From NCBI GenBank assembly GCA_011390885.1, contig JAABRO010000005.1:1-64000 (forward strand): 64,000 nt of DNA. The letters are read 5' to 3'. Within the stretch, counting starts at the first letter, position 1. Each line of letters starts with the position of its first letter. The DNA is from Gemmatimonas sp. GTDB taxonomy: Bacteria; Gemmatimonadota; Gemmatimonadetes; Gemmatimonadales; Gemmatimonadaceae. The position numbers and the translations under genes are program-made. Below, in pieces: positions 34,405 through 42,912 of this stretch. The notes beneath the pieces are model-generated. The model saw only the letters and a list, made by a program, of their open reading frames with translations. It did no database searches and had not been told where the DNA came from.

Positions 34405-35544
34405 GTGGCGACGCACCTCGAAACGCTCGAGACGCCGGTTCCGATCGTGGACCTCGATCGGCTGACACACAATCTGGACCGGATGGCGGCCTACGCCACC
34501 CTGCACGACCTGCGCCTGCGTCCGCACGTGAAGACGCACAAGTCGCCGCGCATCGCCACCGAACAGCTGCAGCGGGGCGCCGTGGGGCTCACCTGCGCGA
34601 CCACGCAGGAGCTCGAGGTCATGGCCGAGGTGTGCGACGACCTGTTGTTCGCGTATCCGCCCGTGGGGGCCGCGCGCCTGGAGCGGCTCATGCGCCTCCC
34701 CGAGCACGTGCGCCTCACCGTGGCGGTGGACCATGTGGACTCGCTGCCGGCCCTCGGCATGGCCGCGCGGCTCGGCCGGCGCGACGTGGAGGTGTACGTC
34801 GAGGTGGACGTCGGCATGAAGCGCGTGGGTGTGCCGTCCTCGGCCGCCGCCGTGGCGCTGGCGCGAGCGGTGCGCGAGACCGACGGGCTCGACTTCGCCG
34901 GGATCACCTTCTATCCCGGCCATGTGCGCGAACCGGTGGACGAACAGGGACGCGGCATCGCGCAGCTGTCGGCCGCGCTCGCCGAGCTGCAGGAAGCGCT
35001 GCTCGACGCCGGCCTCGCGCCGCGGGTGATCAGCGGTGGCTCCACGCCGCTCGCCTGGCGCATTCATGAAGTGGCGGGGGTGACCGAAGTGCGTCCCGGC
35101 ACCTACGTGTACAACGATCGCACCACCGCCGCGATCAACGCCTGCGATTGGGACGACTGCGCGCTCACGGTGCTCGCCACCGTGGTGAGCACCGCCGTGC
35201 CGGGGCAGGCGGTGGTGGACGCCGGCACGAAGGCGCTCGCGCGCGAACCGCTCCGTGGCGACGGCGACGGGTGGGCCGCGGTGCTCGACCGCCCCGAGGT
35301 CGTGGTCACGCGCATGAGCGAGGAGCACGGCGTGCTCGACCTCTCGCACTCCGACTGGCGCCCGCGCGTAGGCGACCGCGTGCGCCTCGTGCCCAACCAC
35401 GTGTGCATCGTGGTGCAGCAGTTCGACGAGGTCGTGGGCGTGCGCGGGGATTGGGTGGAAACGTCGTGGCCGGTGGCAGCGCGCGGACGTGGCGCGATCG
35501 CGCTCACGCAGGACAGCGGCCCGAGACGGCCCCGCATCGCGTAG
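34405..35544 (+). CDS. D-threonine aldolase-type PLP enzyme (DSD1 family)
   Basis: The 379-residue protein has an alanine-racemase-type barrel with the PLP lysine in RPHVKTHKSPRIA (Lys in HVKTHK), a second motif EVDVGMKRVGV, and a C-terminal domain with the metal-site signature SEEHGVLDL and VPNHVCIVV (His and Cys as in D-serine dehydratase/D-threonine aldolase). The family cleaves D-3-hydroxy amino acids or dehydrates D-serine using PLP and a divalent metal. GTG at 34405 with GGGAGAG upstream is the start. Exact substrate is not decided by sequence. Confidence 0.88.
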   Translation: MATHLETLETPVPIVDLDRLTHNLDRMAAYATLHDLRLRPHVKTHKSPRIATEQLQRGAVGLTCATTQELEVMAEVCDDLLFAYPPVGAARLERLMRLPEHVRLTVAVDHVDSLPALGMAARLGRRDVEVYVEVDVGMKRVGVPSSAAAVALARAVRETDGLDFAGITFYPGHVREPVDEQGRGIAQLSAALAELQEALLDAGLAPRVISGGSTPLAWRIHEVAGVTEVRPGTYVYNDRTTAAINACDWDDCALTVLATVVSTAVPGQAVVDAGTKALAREPLRGDGDGWAAVLDRPEVVVTRMSEEHGVLDLSHSDWRPRVGDRVRLVPNHVCIVVQQFDEVVGVRGDWVETSWPVAARGRGAIALTQDSGPRRPRIA

Positions 35545-35567
35545 CGGACGGCGCGCAGAACGTCGCG

Positions 35568-36401
35568 TCAGCGCGCTTCAGCCTGCCAGATCCGCCCCTC
35601 GAGCCGCTCCGCCGTCGAGCTGTCGTCGGGCAGGCGGGCGAGCGCGTCTCGCGCGCGCCACAGCGCCACCGCCGCCATGAGCGCGTCGAACGCGTCGTCG
35701 CTCCGACGCACGGCGGGCTCGCACGCCGCGAGCCCCTGCACCACCTCGAGCAGCGATCGCACGTGCGCCACCCGCTCCTCCGCGCTCGACTTGTTCACCT
35801 GCGGCGCGGCGAGCCGCGGCCACACTTCGGCCACCACGGCGCCCGCCCCGCCCGCGTCGTCGTCGAACGGCCACACGCGCGCGCCCGCCCGCGAGAGCGC
35901 GTGCAGCGTGGCCATGCCGCGCAGCGAGGCCGTGCCGACGGCGCCGGCACCGACCAACTGAAACACCGAGAACGGACGCGCCCGCCCCGCGAGTCGCCGC
36001 TCGGTCTCTCGCAGTGGCGGCGTGTCCGAGTCCTCACGCAGCGCCGCCGGCCGCGTGCGCAGCGCGCCGCGTCCCCAGAACGGGAATGCTGGTGCCGCGA
36101 GCATCGCATCGACGACGGGGTCGGTGAACTCGCGCCACACCTCGTGCGCACACGTCCAGCCGCGCGATCGCACGTACCACGCCGGAAAGCCGAAACTGAA
36201 GTCCAGCCCGATCACCACGCGCTCGCCGGCACGGTGCGCCTCGACGGCCACACGCACGAGTTCCTCCGTGATCGCCGCGCGCGAGCGCCCGTCCTCCAGC
36301 CGCTGCACGCCGCCGCCGGACACCTCGGCCAGCCAGAGCTTCCGCTCGGCACCCGTGCGCGCCCCGGACCAGTCCACAGCGATCACCCGTGTCGGTTTCA
36401 C
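35568..36401 (-). CDS. DUF429-like protein
   Basis: The 277-residue product starts with VKPTRVIAVDWSGARTGAERK, an RNase-H-like first strand with an Asp, as in DUF429 proteins. It also has RVVIGLDFSFGFPAWYV, an acidic second strand, and SDDAFDALMAAVALW near the end, a likely third acidic site. Function unknown; a nuclease-like fold is inferred. The start is a GTG at 36401 (a TTG two codons earlier is the alternative). Its start region is part of an 11-bp inverted repeat shared with the divergent dinB gene. Confidence 0.8.
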   Translation of the reverse strand: MKPTRVIAVDWSGARTGAERKLWLAEVSGGGVQRLEDGRSRAAITEELVRVAVEAHRAGERVVIGLDFSFGFPAWYVRSRGWTCAHEVWREFTDPVVDAMLAAPAFPFWGRGALRTRPAALREDSDTPPLRETERRLAGRARPFSVFQLVGAGAVGTASLRGMATLHALSRAGARVWPFDDDAGGAGAVVAEVWPRLAAPQVNKSSAEERVAHVRSLLEVVQGLAACEPAVRRSDDAFDALMAAVALWRARDALARLPDDSSTAERLEGRIWQAEAR

Positions 36402-36439
36402 GTGCAACCAACGGGACCCGCCGCAGAGTGGTTGCACGT
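36400..36439. promoter_or_regulatory. 11-bp inverted repeat between DUF429 and dinB
   Basis: ACGTGCAACCA (36400-36410) and TGGTTGCACGT (36429-36439) are perfect inverse copies, 18 bases apart, in the 51-bp divergent gap; the left arm covers the DUF429 start codon. It could be a shared operator, for instance of an SOS-type repressor, or an mRNA hairpin covering the leaders. No known LexA box matches it. Confidence 0.6.
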
Positions 36440-36452
36440 AATTTCCGGCATC

Positions 36453-37775
36453 ATGCCTGCCGCCGAACGCCGCATCCTGCTCGCCGACGCCGACGCGTTC
36501 TTCGTGGCCGTCGCGCGCCAGGAAGATCCCGAGGGCGCGGGCCGTGCCGCGCTGCTCATCGTGGGCGGCCGCCCCGGCAGCCGAGGCGTCGTGTGCTCCG
36601 CCTCGTACGAGTGCCGCGCGTACGGCGTGCGCTCGGCCATGCCCATCGCGCGCGCGCTGCAGCTCTGCCCTGACGCCCTGTGCGTGCCGGTGCCACGCAC
36701 CGCGTGCAGCCGACGTAGCCGGGATATCGCCGCCGTGCTGCACCAGTTCGCTCCGGTGGTGCAGCCCTCGAGCATCGACGAGTGGTACCTCGACCTCTCC
36801 GGCACCGAGGCGCTCTACCATCACGAGCCGCTGGCCGTGACCGCCGCGCGCATCCGTGAGGCCGTGCGCGAGGCAACCGGCCTGACGGTGTCCATCGGGG
36901 GCGGCACGTCGCGCCTGGTGGCCAAGATGGCGGTGGAGGACGCCAAGCCCTCACGAGGCGCCAGCGGCGTGCACTGCGTGGCCCCCGGCACGGAGGCGGC
37001 GTACCTCGCGCGCTTCCGCCTCGCCGACCTGCCCATGGTGGGGCCGCGGCTGGCTGAACGCCTCGAGCGCACGGGGCTGGTCACGGTGGCCGAAGCGCAG
37101 CAGGCCGGCGAGGCGCGGCTCGTGCGCGCGCTCGGCGAGCGGGCGGGGACGTGGCTGCACGCGCGCGTGCACGGCGTCGACCCCAGCGTGGTGGAGCCGC
37201 GCGAGCGGCAGAAGTCGGTGAGCCGCGAGGACACCTTTGCCCGCGACCTCGACGACGAGGCGCTGCTCGAACGCGAACTGCTGCGCCTCGCCGTGCGCGT
37301 GTCGGCCGACCTGCGCGGGCAGGCCCTGGAGGCGCGCACCGTGACGGTGAAGCTCCGCAACCGCGGCTTCCAGACCCGCTCGGCGCAGCGCTCGCTGCCG
37401 CTGCCGATCACCACGGAGCAGGCCGTCTTCCGCGTGGCCCGCACCCTGCTGCGCAAGCTGCGGCGCAGCGACCGGACCCCGGTGCGGCTGCTCGGCATCG
37501 GCCTGTCGCACTTCGAGGGGAGGGACGCCGAGGCCACGCAACTGGGGCTGTTCGAAGACATGCCGGCGGCCGGGGCGGCGCGGGGCGTGGGCGGTGGCCC
37601 GGCGGACGCCGTCCGCGCGCCGGAAGACGACGCCCGGGAGGACGTGCGCGACAGGGCGCTCACGCAGGCGCTCGACCGCATCCGGGCCCGCTTCGGGGCG
37701 GCCGCCATTCTGCCGGCCGGCCTCGTGGACCGCCGACAGGATCCGGGGCCGCGCGTGGAGGAGGACCCGGCGTGA
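36453..37775 (+). CDS. dinB: Y-family DNA polymerase IV
   Basis: Error-prone translesion polymerase. The 440-residue protein has the palm motif ILLADADAFFVAV (Asp12, Asp14), then the second catalytic site SSIDEWYLDLS (Asp109, Glu110; Trp where Ala is usual). A helix-hairpin-helix region (LADLPMVGPRLAERLERTGL) and a little-finger domain follow (about 250-350). A beta-clamp-binding motif QLGLF stands at 363-367 and is followed by an extra tail of about 70 residues (GGGPADAVRAPEDDAREDV) that many DinB proteins lack. It could also be called ImuB-like by some methods, but both catalytic acids are present, so an active polymerase is favoured. Confidence 0.92.
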   Translation: MPAAERRILLADADAFFVAVARQEDPEGAGRAALLIVGGRPGSRGVVCSASYECRAYGVRSAMPIARALQLCPDALCVPVPRTACSRRSRDIAAVLHQFAPVVQPSSIDEWYLDLSGTEALYHHEPLAVTAARIREAVREATGLTVSIGGGTSRLVAKMAVEDAKPSRGASGVHCVAPGTEAAYLARFRLADLPMVGPRLAERLERTGLVTVAEAQQAGEARLVRALGERAGTWLHARVHGVDPSVVEPRERQKSVSREDTFARDLDDEALLERELLRLAVRVSADLRGQALEARTVTVKLRNRGFQTRSAQRSLPLPITTEQAVFRVARTLLRKLRRSDRTPVRLLGIGLSHFEGRDAEATQLGLFEDMPAAGAARGVGGGPADAVRAPEDDAREDVRDRALTQALDRIRARFGAAAILPAGLVDRRQDPGPRVEEDPA

Positions 37776-37913
37776 ACTGCCAGTGGAACCAAAGCGCCGG
37801 CGATGTTAGTTTGCAGGAATGGACGTGGACGGCGTCGGCGCTCCCGCGCCGTCGTCCCGGATCGGCACCGCTCCACACGTCATCGTGACCTTCGCCCCTG
37901 CACATTTCCGCGC

Positions 37914-38156
37914 ATGAGCAAGCCATACAATCCGAACACGCAGGGCTGGGGCTTCGCCCTCGTCGTCTGTGCGATGACCGCCGGCCTCTTCGGCTGGGCC
38001 TACAGCGTGCACAGCGCCAACTACCTGCATCCGCGCAATCCGATGATGCAGCAGGTGTACGCCGAGAAGGATTCCGTGAAGAATGCGGGCGGCGAGTCCC
38101 ATGAGGGCGAGGAGCACGCCGACGAGTCGCACGACGAGGCAAAGAGCGATCACTGA
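37914..38156 (+). CDS. Small membrane protein with His/Glu-rich tail
   Basis: The 80-residue product has one membrane helix (about 12-33, WGFALVVCAMTAGLFGWAYS), then a short tyrosine/proline region and a charged tail (ESHEGEEHADESHDEAKSDH) with alternating His and acids that might bind metal. No family recognised. It stands alone between dinB (138 bp before) and a strong terminator 24 bp after its stop. Confidence 0.75.
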   Translation: MSKPYNPNTQGWGFALVVCAMTAGLFGWAYSVHSANYLHPRNPMMQQVYAEKDSVKNAGGESHEGEEHADESHDEAKSDH

Positions 38157-38179
38157 TCGCGCACGGCCCTGAACGAACG

Positions 38180-38218
38180 AACGCGCCACACCCCCTGCTG
38201 CGGGGTGTGGCGCGTTTT
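38180..38218 (+). terminator. Intrinsic terminator after the small membrane protein gene
   Basis: AACGCGCCACACCCC (38180-38194) pairs perfectly with GGGGTGTGGCGCGTT (38202-38216), loop of 7, followed by TT. The 15-bp stem is symmetric enough to also end the convergent kinase transcript. Confidence 0.88.
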
Positions 38219-38253
38219 CGTCGTGGACGCTGGCACGCGCCGCGACGACCTCG

Positions 38254-39867
38254 TCAGGCCACCGGCAGCGTGAGCGTGAAGGCTGTGCCCTCGCCCAGCG
38301 TGGTCGACACCTCGATCGTGCCACCATGCGCTTCGATGATGCCCTTGGCGATGAAGAGGCCAAGCCCCGAGCCGGCGCGCAGCAGGCGCGGCGCCTGCCA
38401 GTAGCGCTCGAAGAGGCGCGGCACATCGTCTGGCGCGATGCCAGGCCCGGTGTCGCACACGCTCACGCGCAGGTACTGCCCTTCGTCGTCGAGCGCCGCG
38501 GCCACGTGCACGCGTCCGCCTGGCGGCGTGAACTTGATCGCGTTCACCAGCAGGTTCGACAGCACCTGCTGCACGCGCGGAATGTCCGCGATCACGCGCG
38601 GCAACTCGCGCGGTACGTCACACGACAGCTCGAGGTCGGCCGCCTCGGCGCTCGGCTCGAACAGCTCCACCGTCTGCGTGATCGCATCGCCGATTGCCGT
38701 GGGGCGCGCGTCGATGCGCAGGCGTCCGGCGGAAATGCGCGACACGTCCTGCAGGTCCTGAATGAGCCCATCGGCCTGGCGCGCCGCGCCACGCATCGCC
38801 TCGAGCTGTTCGAGCTCCACCGGCACGGCCGCGCCGGCGTCGCTGCGCGCCATGAGCGCGCCGGTGAGCATCACGATCGCGTTCACCGGATTGCGCAGGT
38901 CGTGCGACACGATGGCCAGCAGTTCGTCGCGCTCGCGCACCGCGGCGCGCGCTTCCTGGTAGAGCCGCGCATTCTCCAACGCGAGCGCTGCGCTCGAGCC
39001 GAACTGCTCGGCCACCGTGAGCTCTTCCGGTGTGTGACCGGAGCCCGGCGAGACGCGCACCAGGCTGAGCGCACCGAAGCCCCGTCCGCCCGCGCGCAAC
39101 GGCACGACGAGCACGCTGCTCGCGCCCAAGGCGCGCGCCTGCGCGTTGGCGTCGGCCTCGGGAAACGTGGTGTCGAGCCAATTGGCCGCGTCGGTGATGA
39201 CCGTCGGCGCCCCTTCATGTGCGACGCGCGCGGTGCTGCCGTAGCGCAGATCGTCGGGAAGCGCCGACGCCGTGGCGGAGGTCAGTCCGGCAAGGTCGAC
39301 GCCGGCCGTTGCGTGCGCCGCGGACGCGCGGCGCGCCCGGCCGTCGTCGGTGAAGAGCTCCACCACGCTCCAGTCACCGAGCAGCGGCAACGGCATCTCG
39401 GCGATGGTCGCGAGCGTGGACTCGACGTCGAGCGAGCCGGCGAGCACCCACCCGGCCATCGCGAGCATGCGCTGACGATCCTCCGCGCGCTTGCGCTCGC
39501 TCACGTCGCGGATCATCACCATGAAGGTGCGCTCGCCCGCCACGGTCACGCGAGAGATCGAGGCGTCGGCGGGAAACTCCTCGCCGTTGCGGCGCAGTCC
39601 CGAGATCACGCGGCGCTCGCCCATGCGCCGCGCCTCTTCGGGGCCGGAGGCGAAGCCGCGCATGTGGCCGCGGTGCACCGCGCGCATGGACAGCGGCAGC
39701 AGCCGGTCGAGCGGCTCGCCGAGCATGTCGGCCTCGGACCAGCCGAAGATGCGCTCGGCCCCGCGGTTGTAGCGCACGATGCGAAAGGCCTCATCGAGCA
39801 CGATCACGCCGTCGGGCGCGATGTCGATGATCGCTTCGAGGGCTGCCTGCGAGTGTCGTTCGCTCAT
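38254..39867 (-). CDS. PAS-GAF sensor histidine kinase
   Basis: The 537-residue cytosolic-type kinase has a PAS domain (about 5-125, APDGVIVLDEAFRIVRYNRGA with PAC end FMVMIRDVSERKRAEDR) and a GAF-like domain (about 145-290). The H-box is ELLAIVSHDLRNPVNAIVML. The ATPase domain has N-box LSNLLVNAIKFTPPGG, G1 box VCDTGPGIAPDDVPRLFERYW and G2 box RAGSGLGLFIAKGI. No membrane helix and no receiver domain. ATG 39867 (MSERHSQAALEAI) is chosen; the open frame continues far upstream without coding character. No partner regulator adjoins it. Confidence 0.9.
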   Translation of the reverse strand: MSERHSQAALEAIIDIAPDGVIVLDEAFRIVRYNRGAERIFGWSEADMLGEPLDRLLPLSMRAVHRGHMRGFASGPEEARRMGERRVISGLRRNGEEFPADASISRVTVAGERTFMVMIRDVSERKRAEDRQRMLAMAGWVLAGSLDVESTLATIAEMPLPLLGDWSVVELFTDDGRARRASAAHATAGVDLAGLTSATASALPDDLRYGSTARVAHEGAPTVITDAANWLDTTFPEADANAQARALGASSVLVVPLRAGGRGFGALSLVRVSPGSGHTPEELTVAEQFGSSAALALENARLYQEARAAVRERDELLAIVSHDLRNPVNAIVMLTGALMARSDAGAAVPVELEQLEAMRGAARQADGLIQDLQDVSRISAGRLRIDARPTAIGDAITQTVELFEPSAEAADLELSCDVPRELPRVIADIPRVQQVLSNLLVNAIKFTPPGGRVHVAAALDDEGQYLRVSVCDTGPGIAPDDVPRLFERYWQAPRLLRAGSGLGLFIAKGIIEAHGGTIEVSTTLGEGTAFTLTLPVA

Positions 39868-39982
39868 GCCATTCCGTGTCGGACTGCCGCTGCGTAGCGT
39901 TCCGTTGGTCGCGCCGGCGTCGGCAGGAATCGACTCGCCTGAGTGTAACCGCCTGACCCTTCCCCGACCAGCCGCATTCACT

Positions 39983-41815
39983 ATGAGTGATGGACGCCGA
40001 GTGCCCGTGATCCCCGTGGTGGCTGCCGCCGCGCTGCTGCTCGGCGCCGTGATCGGGGTGGGCACCGGTGATGCTGAACTGCGGAGCCGCGTATGGCTCT
40101 TCGCACTGCTCGGCACCGGCGCGCCCGTCGTGTGGAAGACCGTGCGCGGCATGCTGCGCGGCGAGTTCGCCGCCGACATCGTCGCGTCACTGGCGATCGT
40201 GGGCGCGGCTCTGCTGGGCGAGCCGCTGGCCGGTCTGGTGGTCGTGATCATGCAGACGGGCGGTGAGGCGCTCGACGAGTGGGCCGTGGCGCGCGCCTCG
40301 AACGCGGTGGCCGCACTCGAGGCCGACGCGCCGCGCACTGCGAGCCGGGTGCTCCCGGACGGACGGGTGGAGGAGATCGAGGCGGCGGCCATTCGTCCCG
40401 ATGACACGCTGCTGGTACGCCCGGGCGCACTCGTGCCCTGCGACGCCAGGGTGATCGACGGCGCGTCGCATGTGGACACCTCGCGTCTCACGGGCGAGCC
40501 GCTGCCGGTGCGCGCCGTGGCGGGCACTCCGCTCCCCTCGGGCGCAGTGAACGGCACCGGCGCGCTCACGGTGACTGCGGTGCGCCTGGCAGCCGAGAGC
40601 CAGTACGCGCGCATCGTGGAACTCGTGCGATCGGCGCAGGCAAGCAAGAGTCCGCTCCAGCGGCTGGCCGACCGCTGGGCCGTGTGGTTCACGCCGTTCA
40701 CGCTGCTGGTGTGTGCCGCCGCGTGGTTCGTGTCGCACGACCTGACCCGCGTGCTGGCGGTGCTGGTGGTGGCCACCCCTTGCCCGCTCATTCTCGCCGC
40801 ACCCGTCGCGTTCATTGGCGGGGTGAGCCGGTCGGCGCGGCGCGGCATCATCGTGCGGCACGGCGGCGCACTCGAGGCGCTGGCCACCGTGAACGTGGCG
40901 GTGTTCGACAAGACGGGCACGGTCACGGTGGGCAAGCCGAGCGTGGCCTCGTTCACGGTCGACGACGGCGTCGAACCGCGGGCGTTGCTGGCTCAGGCGG
41001 CGGCGATCGAGCAGGGGTCGGGGCACCTGCTGGCGCGCGTCGTGGTGGCGCACGCCGAGGCGGAGGGGATCGCGGTGCCCACGGCGCGTTCGCTGCGCGA
41101 GGAGGCCGGGCGCGGTGTGCAGGGGGAGGTGGACGGGGTGCACGTGGCGGTGGGCTCGCCACGCTTCGTGGCCGAAGCCATGCCGGCTCTGGCCGACCGG
41201 CTGCACGCGTGGGATGCCGGGCACGACGGCCTGCGCGCGTACGTGGGCACGAGCGGGGGCGCGCTGGGGCGCATCGCGTTCGCGGACGCGCTGCGCACCG
41301 ACCTGGCGGGGCTCTTCTCGCGGCTGGCGGCACTCGGCATCGAGCGCACGCTGCTGCTGTCGGGCGACCAGACGGCGAACGTGGCGCGCACGGCCGCCGA
41401 GCTCGGCATTCACGAGTTCGCGGGCGACCTCACGCCGGAACAGAAGGTGGAGCGGGTGGCGGCGCTGCAGGACGAGGGCGCGCGCGTGCTGATGGTGGGC
41501 GACGGCACCAACGACGCGCCGGCGCTGAGCACGGCGCGCGTGGGGGTGGCGCTGGCAGGGCACGGAGGCGGCGTGAGCGCGGAGGCCGCCGATGTGGTGC
41601 TGCTGGTGGACGAGCCGCAACGAGTGGCCGACGCGGTGGAGATCGGGCGCTACACCATGCGCATCGCGCGGCAAAGCATCGGTGTGGGGATCGGGCTGAG
41701 CGTGGTGGGGATGGGGTTTGCGTTCGCCGGTGTGCTCCCGCCCACGATGGGGGCGTTGGCGCAGGAAGTGATCGACGTGGCGGTGATCGTGAACGCGCTC
41801 AGAGCGGCGCGGTGA
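39983..41815 (+). CDS. P1B-type heavy-metal-translocating ATPase
   Basis: The 610-residue membrane pump lacks any N-terminal metal-binding domain. Seen in order are membrane helices, the actuator loop TGEPLP, the transport-site motif ATPCPLILAAPVA (Cys267), the phosphorylation site FDKTGTVTVG (Asp309), the hinge VGDGTNDAPALS, and a final helix pair with AQEVIDVAVIVNALR. The usual His-Pro dipeptide of the nucleotide site reads GSGHLLARV (His348-Leu349). TPCPL and the late Asp suggest Zn/Cd-type rather than Cu export, but the ion is not certain. ATG 39983 is used as start. A hairpin follows the stop. Confidence 0.88.
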   Translation: MSDGRRVPVIPVVAAAALLLGAVIGVGTGDAELRSRVWLFALLGTGAPVVWKTVRGMLRGEFAADIVASLAIVGAALLGEPLAGLVVVIMQTGGEALDEWAVARASNAVAALEADAPRTASRVLPDGRVEEIEAAAIRPDDTLLVRPGALVPCDARVIDGASHVDTSRLTGEPLPVRAVAGTPLPSGAVNGTGALTVTAVRLAAESQYARIVELVRSAQASKSPLQRLADRWAVWFTPFTLLVCAAAWFVSHDLTRVLAVLVVATPCPLILAAPVAFIGGVSRSARRGIIVRHGGALEALATVNVAVFDKTGTVTVGKPSVASFTVDDGVEPRALLAQAAAIEQGSGHLLARVVVAHAEAEGIAVPTARSLREEAGRGVQGEVDGVHVAVGSPRFVAEAMPALADRLHAWDAGHDGLRAYVGTSGGALGRIAFADALRTDLAGLFSRLAALGIERTLLLSGDQTANVARTAAELGIHEFAGDLTPEQKVERVAALQDEGARVLMVGDGTNDAPALSTARVGVALAGHGGGVSAEAADVVLLVDEPQRVADAVEIGRYTMRIARQSIGVGIGLSVVGMGFAFAGVLPPTMGALAQEVIDVAVIVNALRAAR

Positions 41816-41827
41816 CCCCTGAACGAC

Positions 41828-41853
41828 AACGCCCCGCCGGGTGGCGGGGCGTT
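41828..41853 (+). terminator. Hairpin between convergent ATPase and PEP-CTERM genes
   Basis: AACGCCCCGCC (41828-41838), GGGT loop, GGCGGGGCGTT (41843-41853): perfect 11-bp stem, 13 bases after the ATPase stop. It lies between two convergent genes and can act for both; T-runs are short. Confidence 0.78.
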
Positions 41854-41881
41854 CTGGAAAGCGATGGGATACGTTCGGCCC

Positions 41882-42130
41882 TTATGAGGACCGACGCCGA
41901 AGGGCCGACACACCCACGGCGCCCATGCCGGCAAGCAGCAGGGCAAGCGAGGTCGGCTCGGGCACTTCGACGGGACTCGGACCACCGCCACAGTGCGGGT
42001 TTCTCGCACCAGCCGGCCCTGAACACACGTGGGACGGCAGGTCACGCGACCGTCCTTGCGCGTCTAGCGCCGAGAATGGACCGACCACCAGCGTGAGGGC
42101 GACGACGGCCAGCAGATGGGAGGGACGCAT
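41882..42130 (-). CDS. Small PEP-CTERM exported protein
   Basis: The 82-residue precursor has an N-terminal signal peptide (LLAVVALTLVVGPFSALDAQ), only about 30 mature residues with two Cys (HVCSGP, NPHCGGG), then VPEPTSLALLLAGMGAVGV and a basic end ALRRRSS, a textbook PEP-CTERM sorting tail. Such tails are handled by exosortase (EpsH) and are linked to exopolysaccharide; no exosortase is in this window. CGGAG stands 7 bases before ATG 42130. The mature part is too small to be an enzyme. Confidence 0.85.
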   Translation of the reverse strand: MRPSHLLAVVALTLVVGPFSALDAQGRSRDLPSHVCSGPAGARNPHCGGGPSPVEVPEPTSLALLLAGMGAVGVSALRRRSS

Positions 42131-42326
42131 ATTGGTGCTCCGGAAGGCGTACGAGATTGACAGAGGCACCGCCGCGCAGCACGACGTCAGATCGCGAAGC
42201 AGATCATGCACCTGAGCGGCTCCTGACGCACACGGACCCACACCGCCTCCGTACATAATGGAGCGGCCAGTATCGCATCGCAAGTCAAGCAATGCGCCGA
42301 CTCGTGATGTGCGCCCTGCCGGCCCC

Positions 42327-42806
42327 TCACCCCACGGACGCGATGCACTCGATCTCCACCCGCCCCATCCGCGGCACCCCGATCCCGCCCACCGCCGTGC
42401 GCGCCGGCTTCCGACCCGGGAAGAACTTCGCGTACTCCACGTTCATCGCGTCCCACTCCGCGATGTCCGCAAGAAAGACCGTGCACTTCACCACCCGGTC
42501 CATCGTGCTTCCCTCGCTCTCCACGAGCGCCTGGATCTTCTCCAGCGCGCGGCGCGTCTCAGGCTGAATCCCGCCCGGCACCAGCGTGCCGTCGTCCCGC
42601 GTGCCCAGCTGCCCGGCCAGGAACAGCAGCCCGCCCCCACGGCGCACCGCCTCATAGGGGCCGGCCGGCGGCGCCGGCGACCCGCCGCCGCCGACCGCGC
42701 TGATCACCGAGCACCCTGAGAGCGCCCCCACGGCCAGCGCCACCGACGCGACACCGCGCACCCAGCTCCTCGAGCGCCGCGGCGCTGCCCATGCACGTTC
42801 CGTCAT
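42327..42806 (-). CDS. RidA-like lipoprotein
   Basis: The 159-residue product has a leader with lipobox LSGC (Cys32), a Gly/Pro linker, then a complete RidA/YjgF fold: AGPYEAVRRGGGLLFLAGQLG, ALEKIQALVESEGSTMDRVV, KCTVFLADIAEWDAMN, then ARTAVGGIGVPRMGRVEIECIA with the usual active-site Arg (PARTAVGG). A RidA domain placed outside the cytoplasm is unusual. Another, cytosolic RidA is at 33980. Partner unknown. Confidence 0.87.
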   Translation of the reverse strand: MTERAWAAPRRSRSWVRGVASVALAVGALSGCSVISAVGGGGSPAPPAGPYEAVRRGGGLLFLAGQLGTRDDGTLVPGGIQPETRRALEKIQALVESEGSTMDRVVKCTVFLADIAEWDAMNVEYAKFFPGRKPARTAVGGIGVPRMGRVEIECIASVG

Positions 42807-42912
42807 CCGTCCCCCGCATTCGTGGTCCCGGTCGCGCCCGAACGCATCACGGGCGCAGCTCTCCGCCGGAAAGCTCCGCCCGCACCCCCTCCCCCACAAC
42901 TCCCAATCGCGA

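Noticed and set aside
35148-36452. Upstream extension of the dinB frame across the DUF429 and aldolase genes
   Set aside because: Overlaps two well-supported genes, and the translation before MPAAERRILLADADAFF is low-complexity His/Arg-rich.
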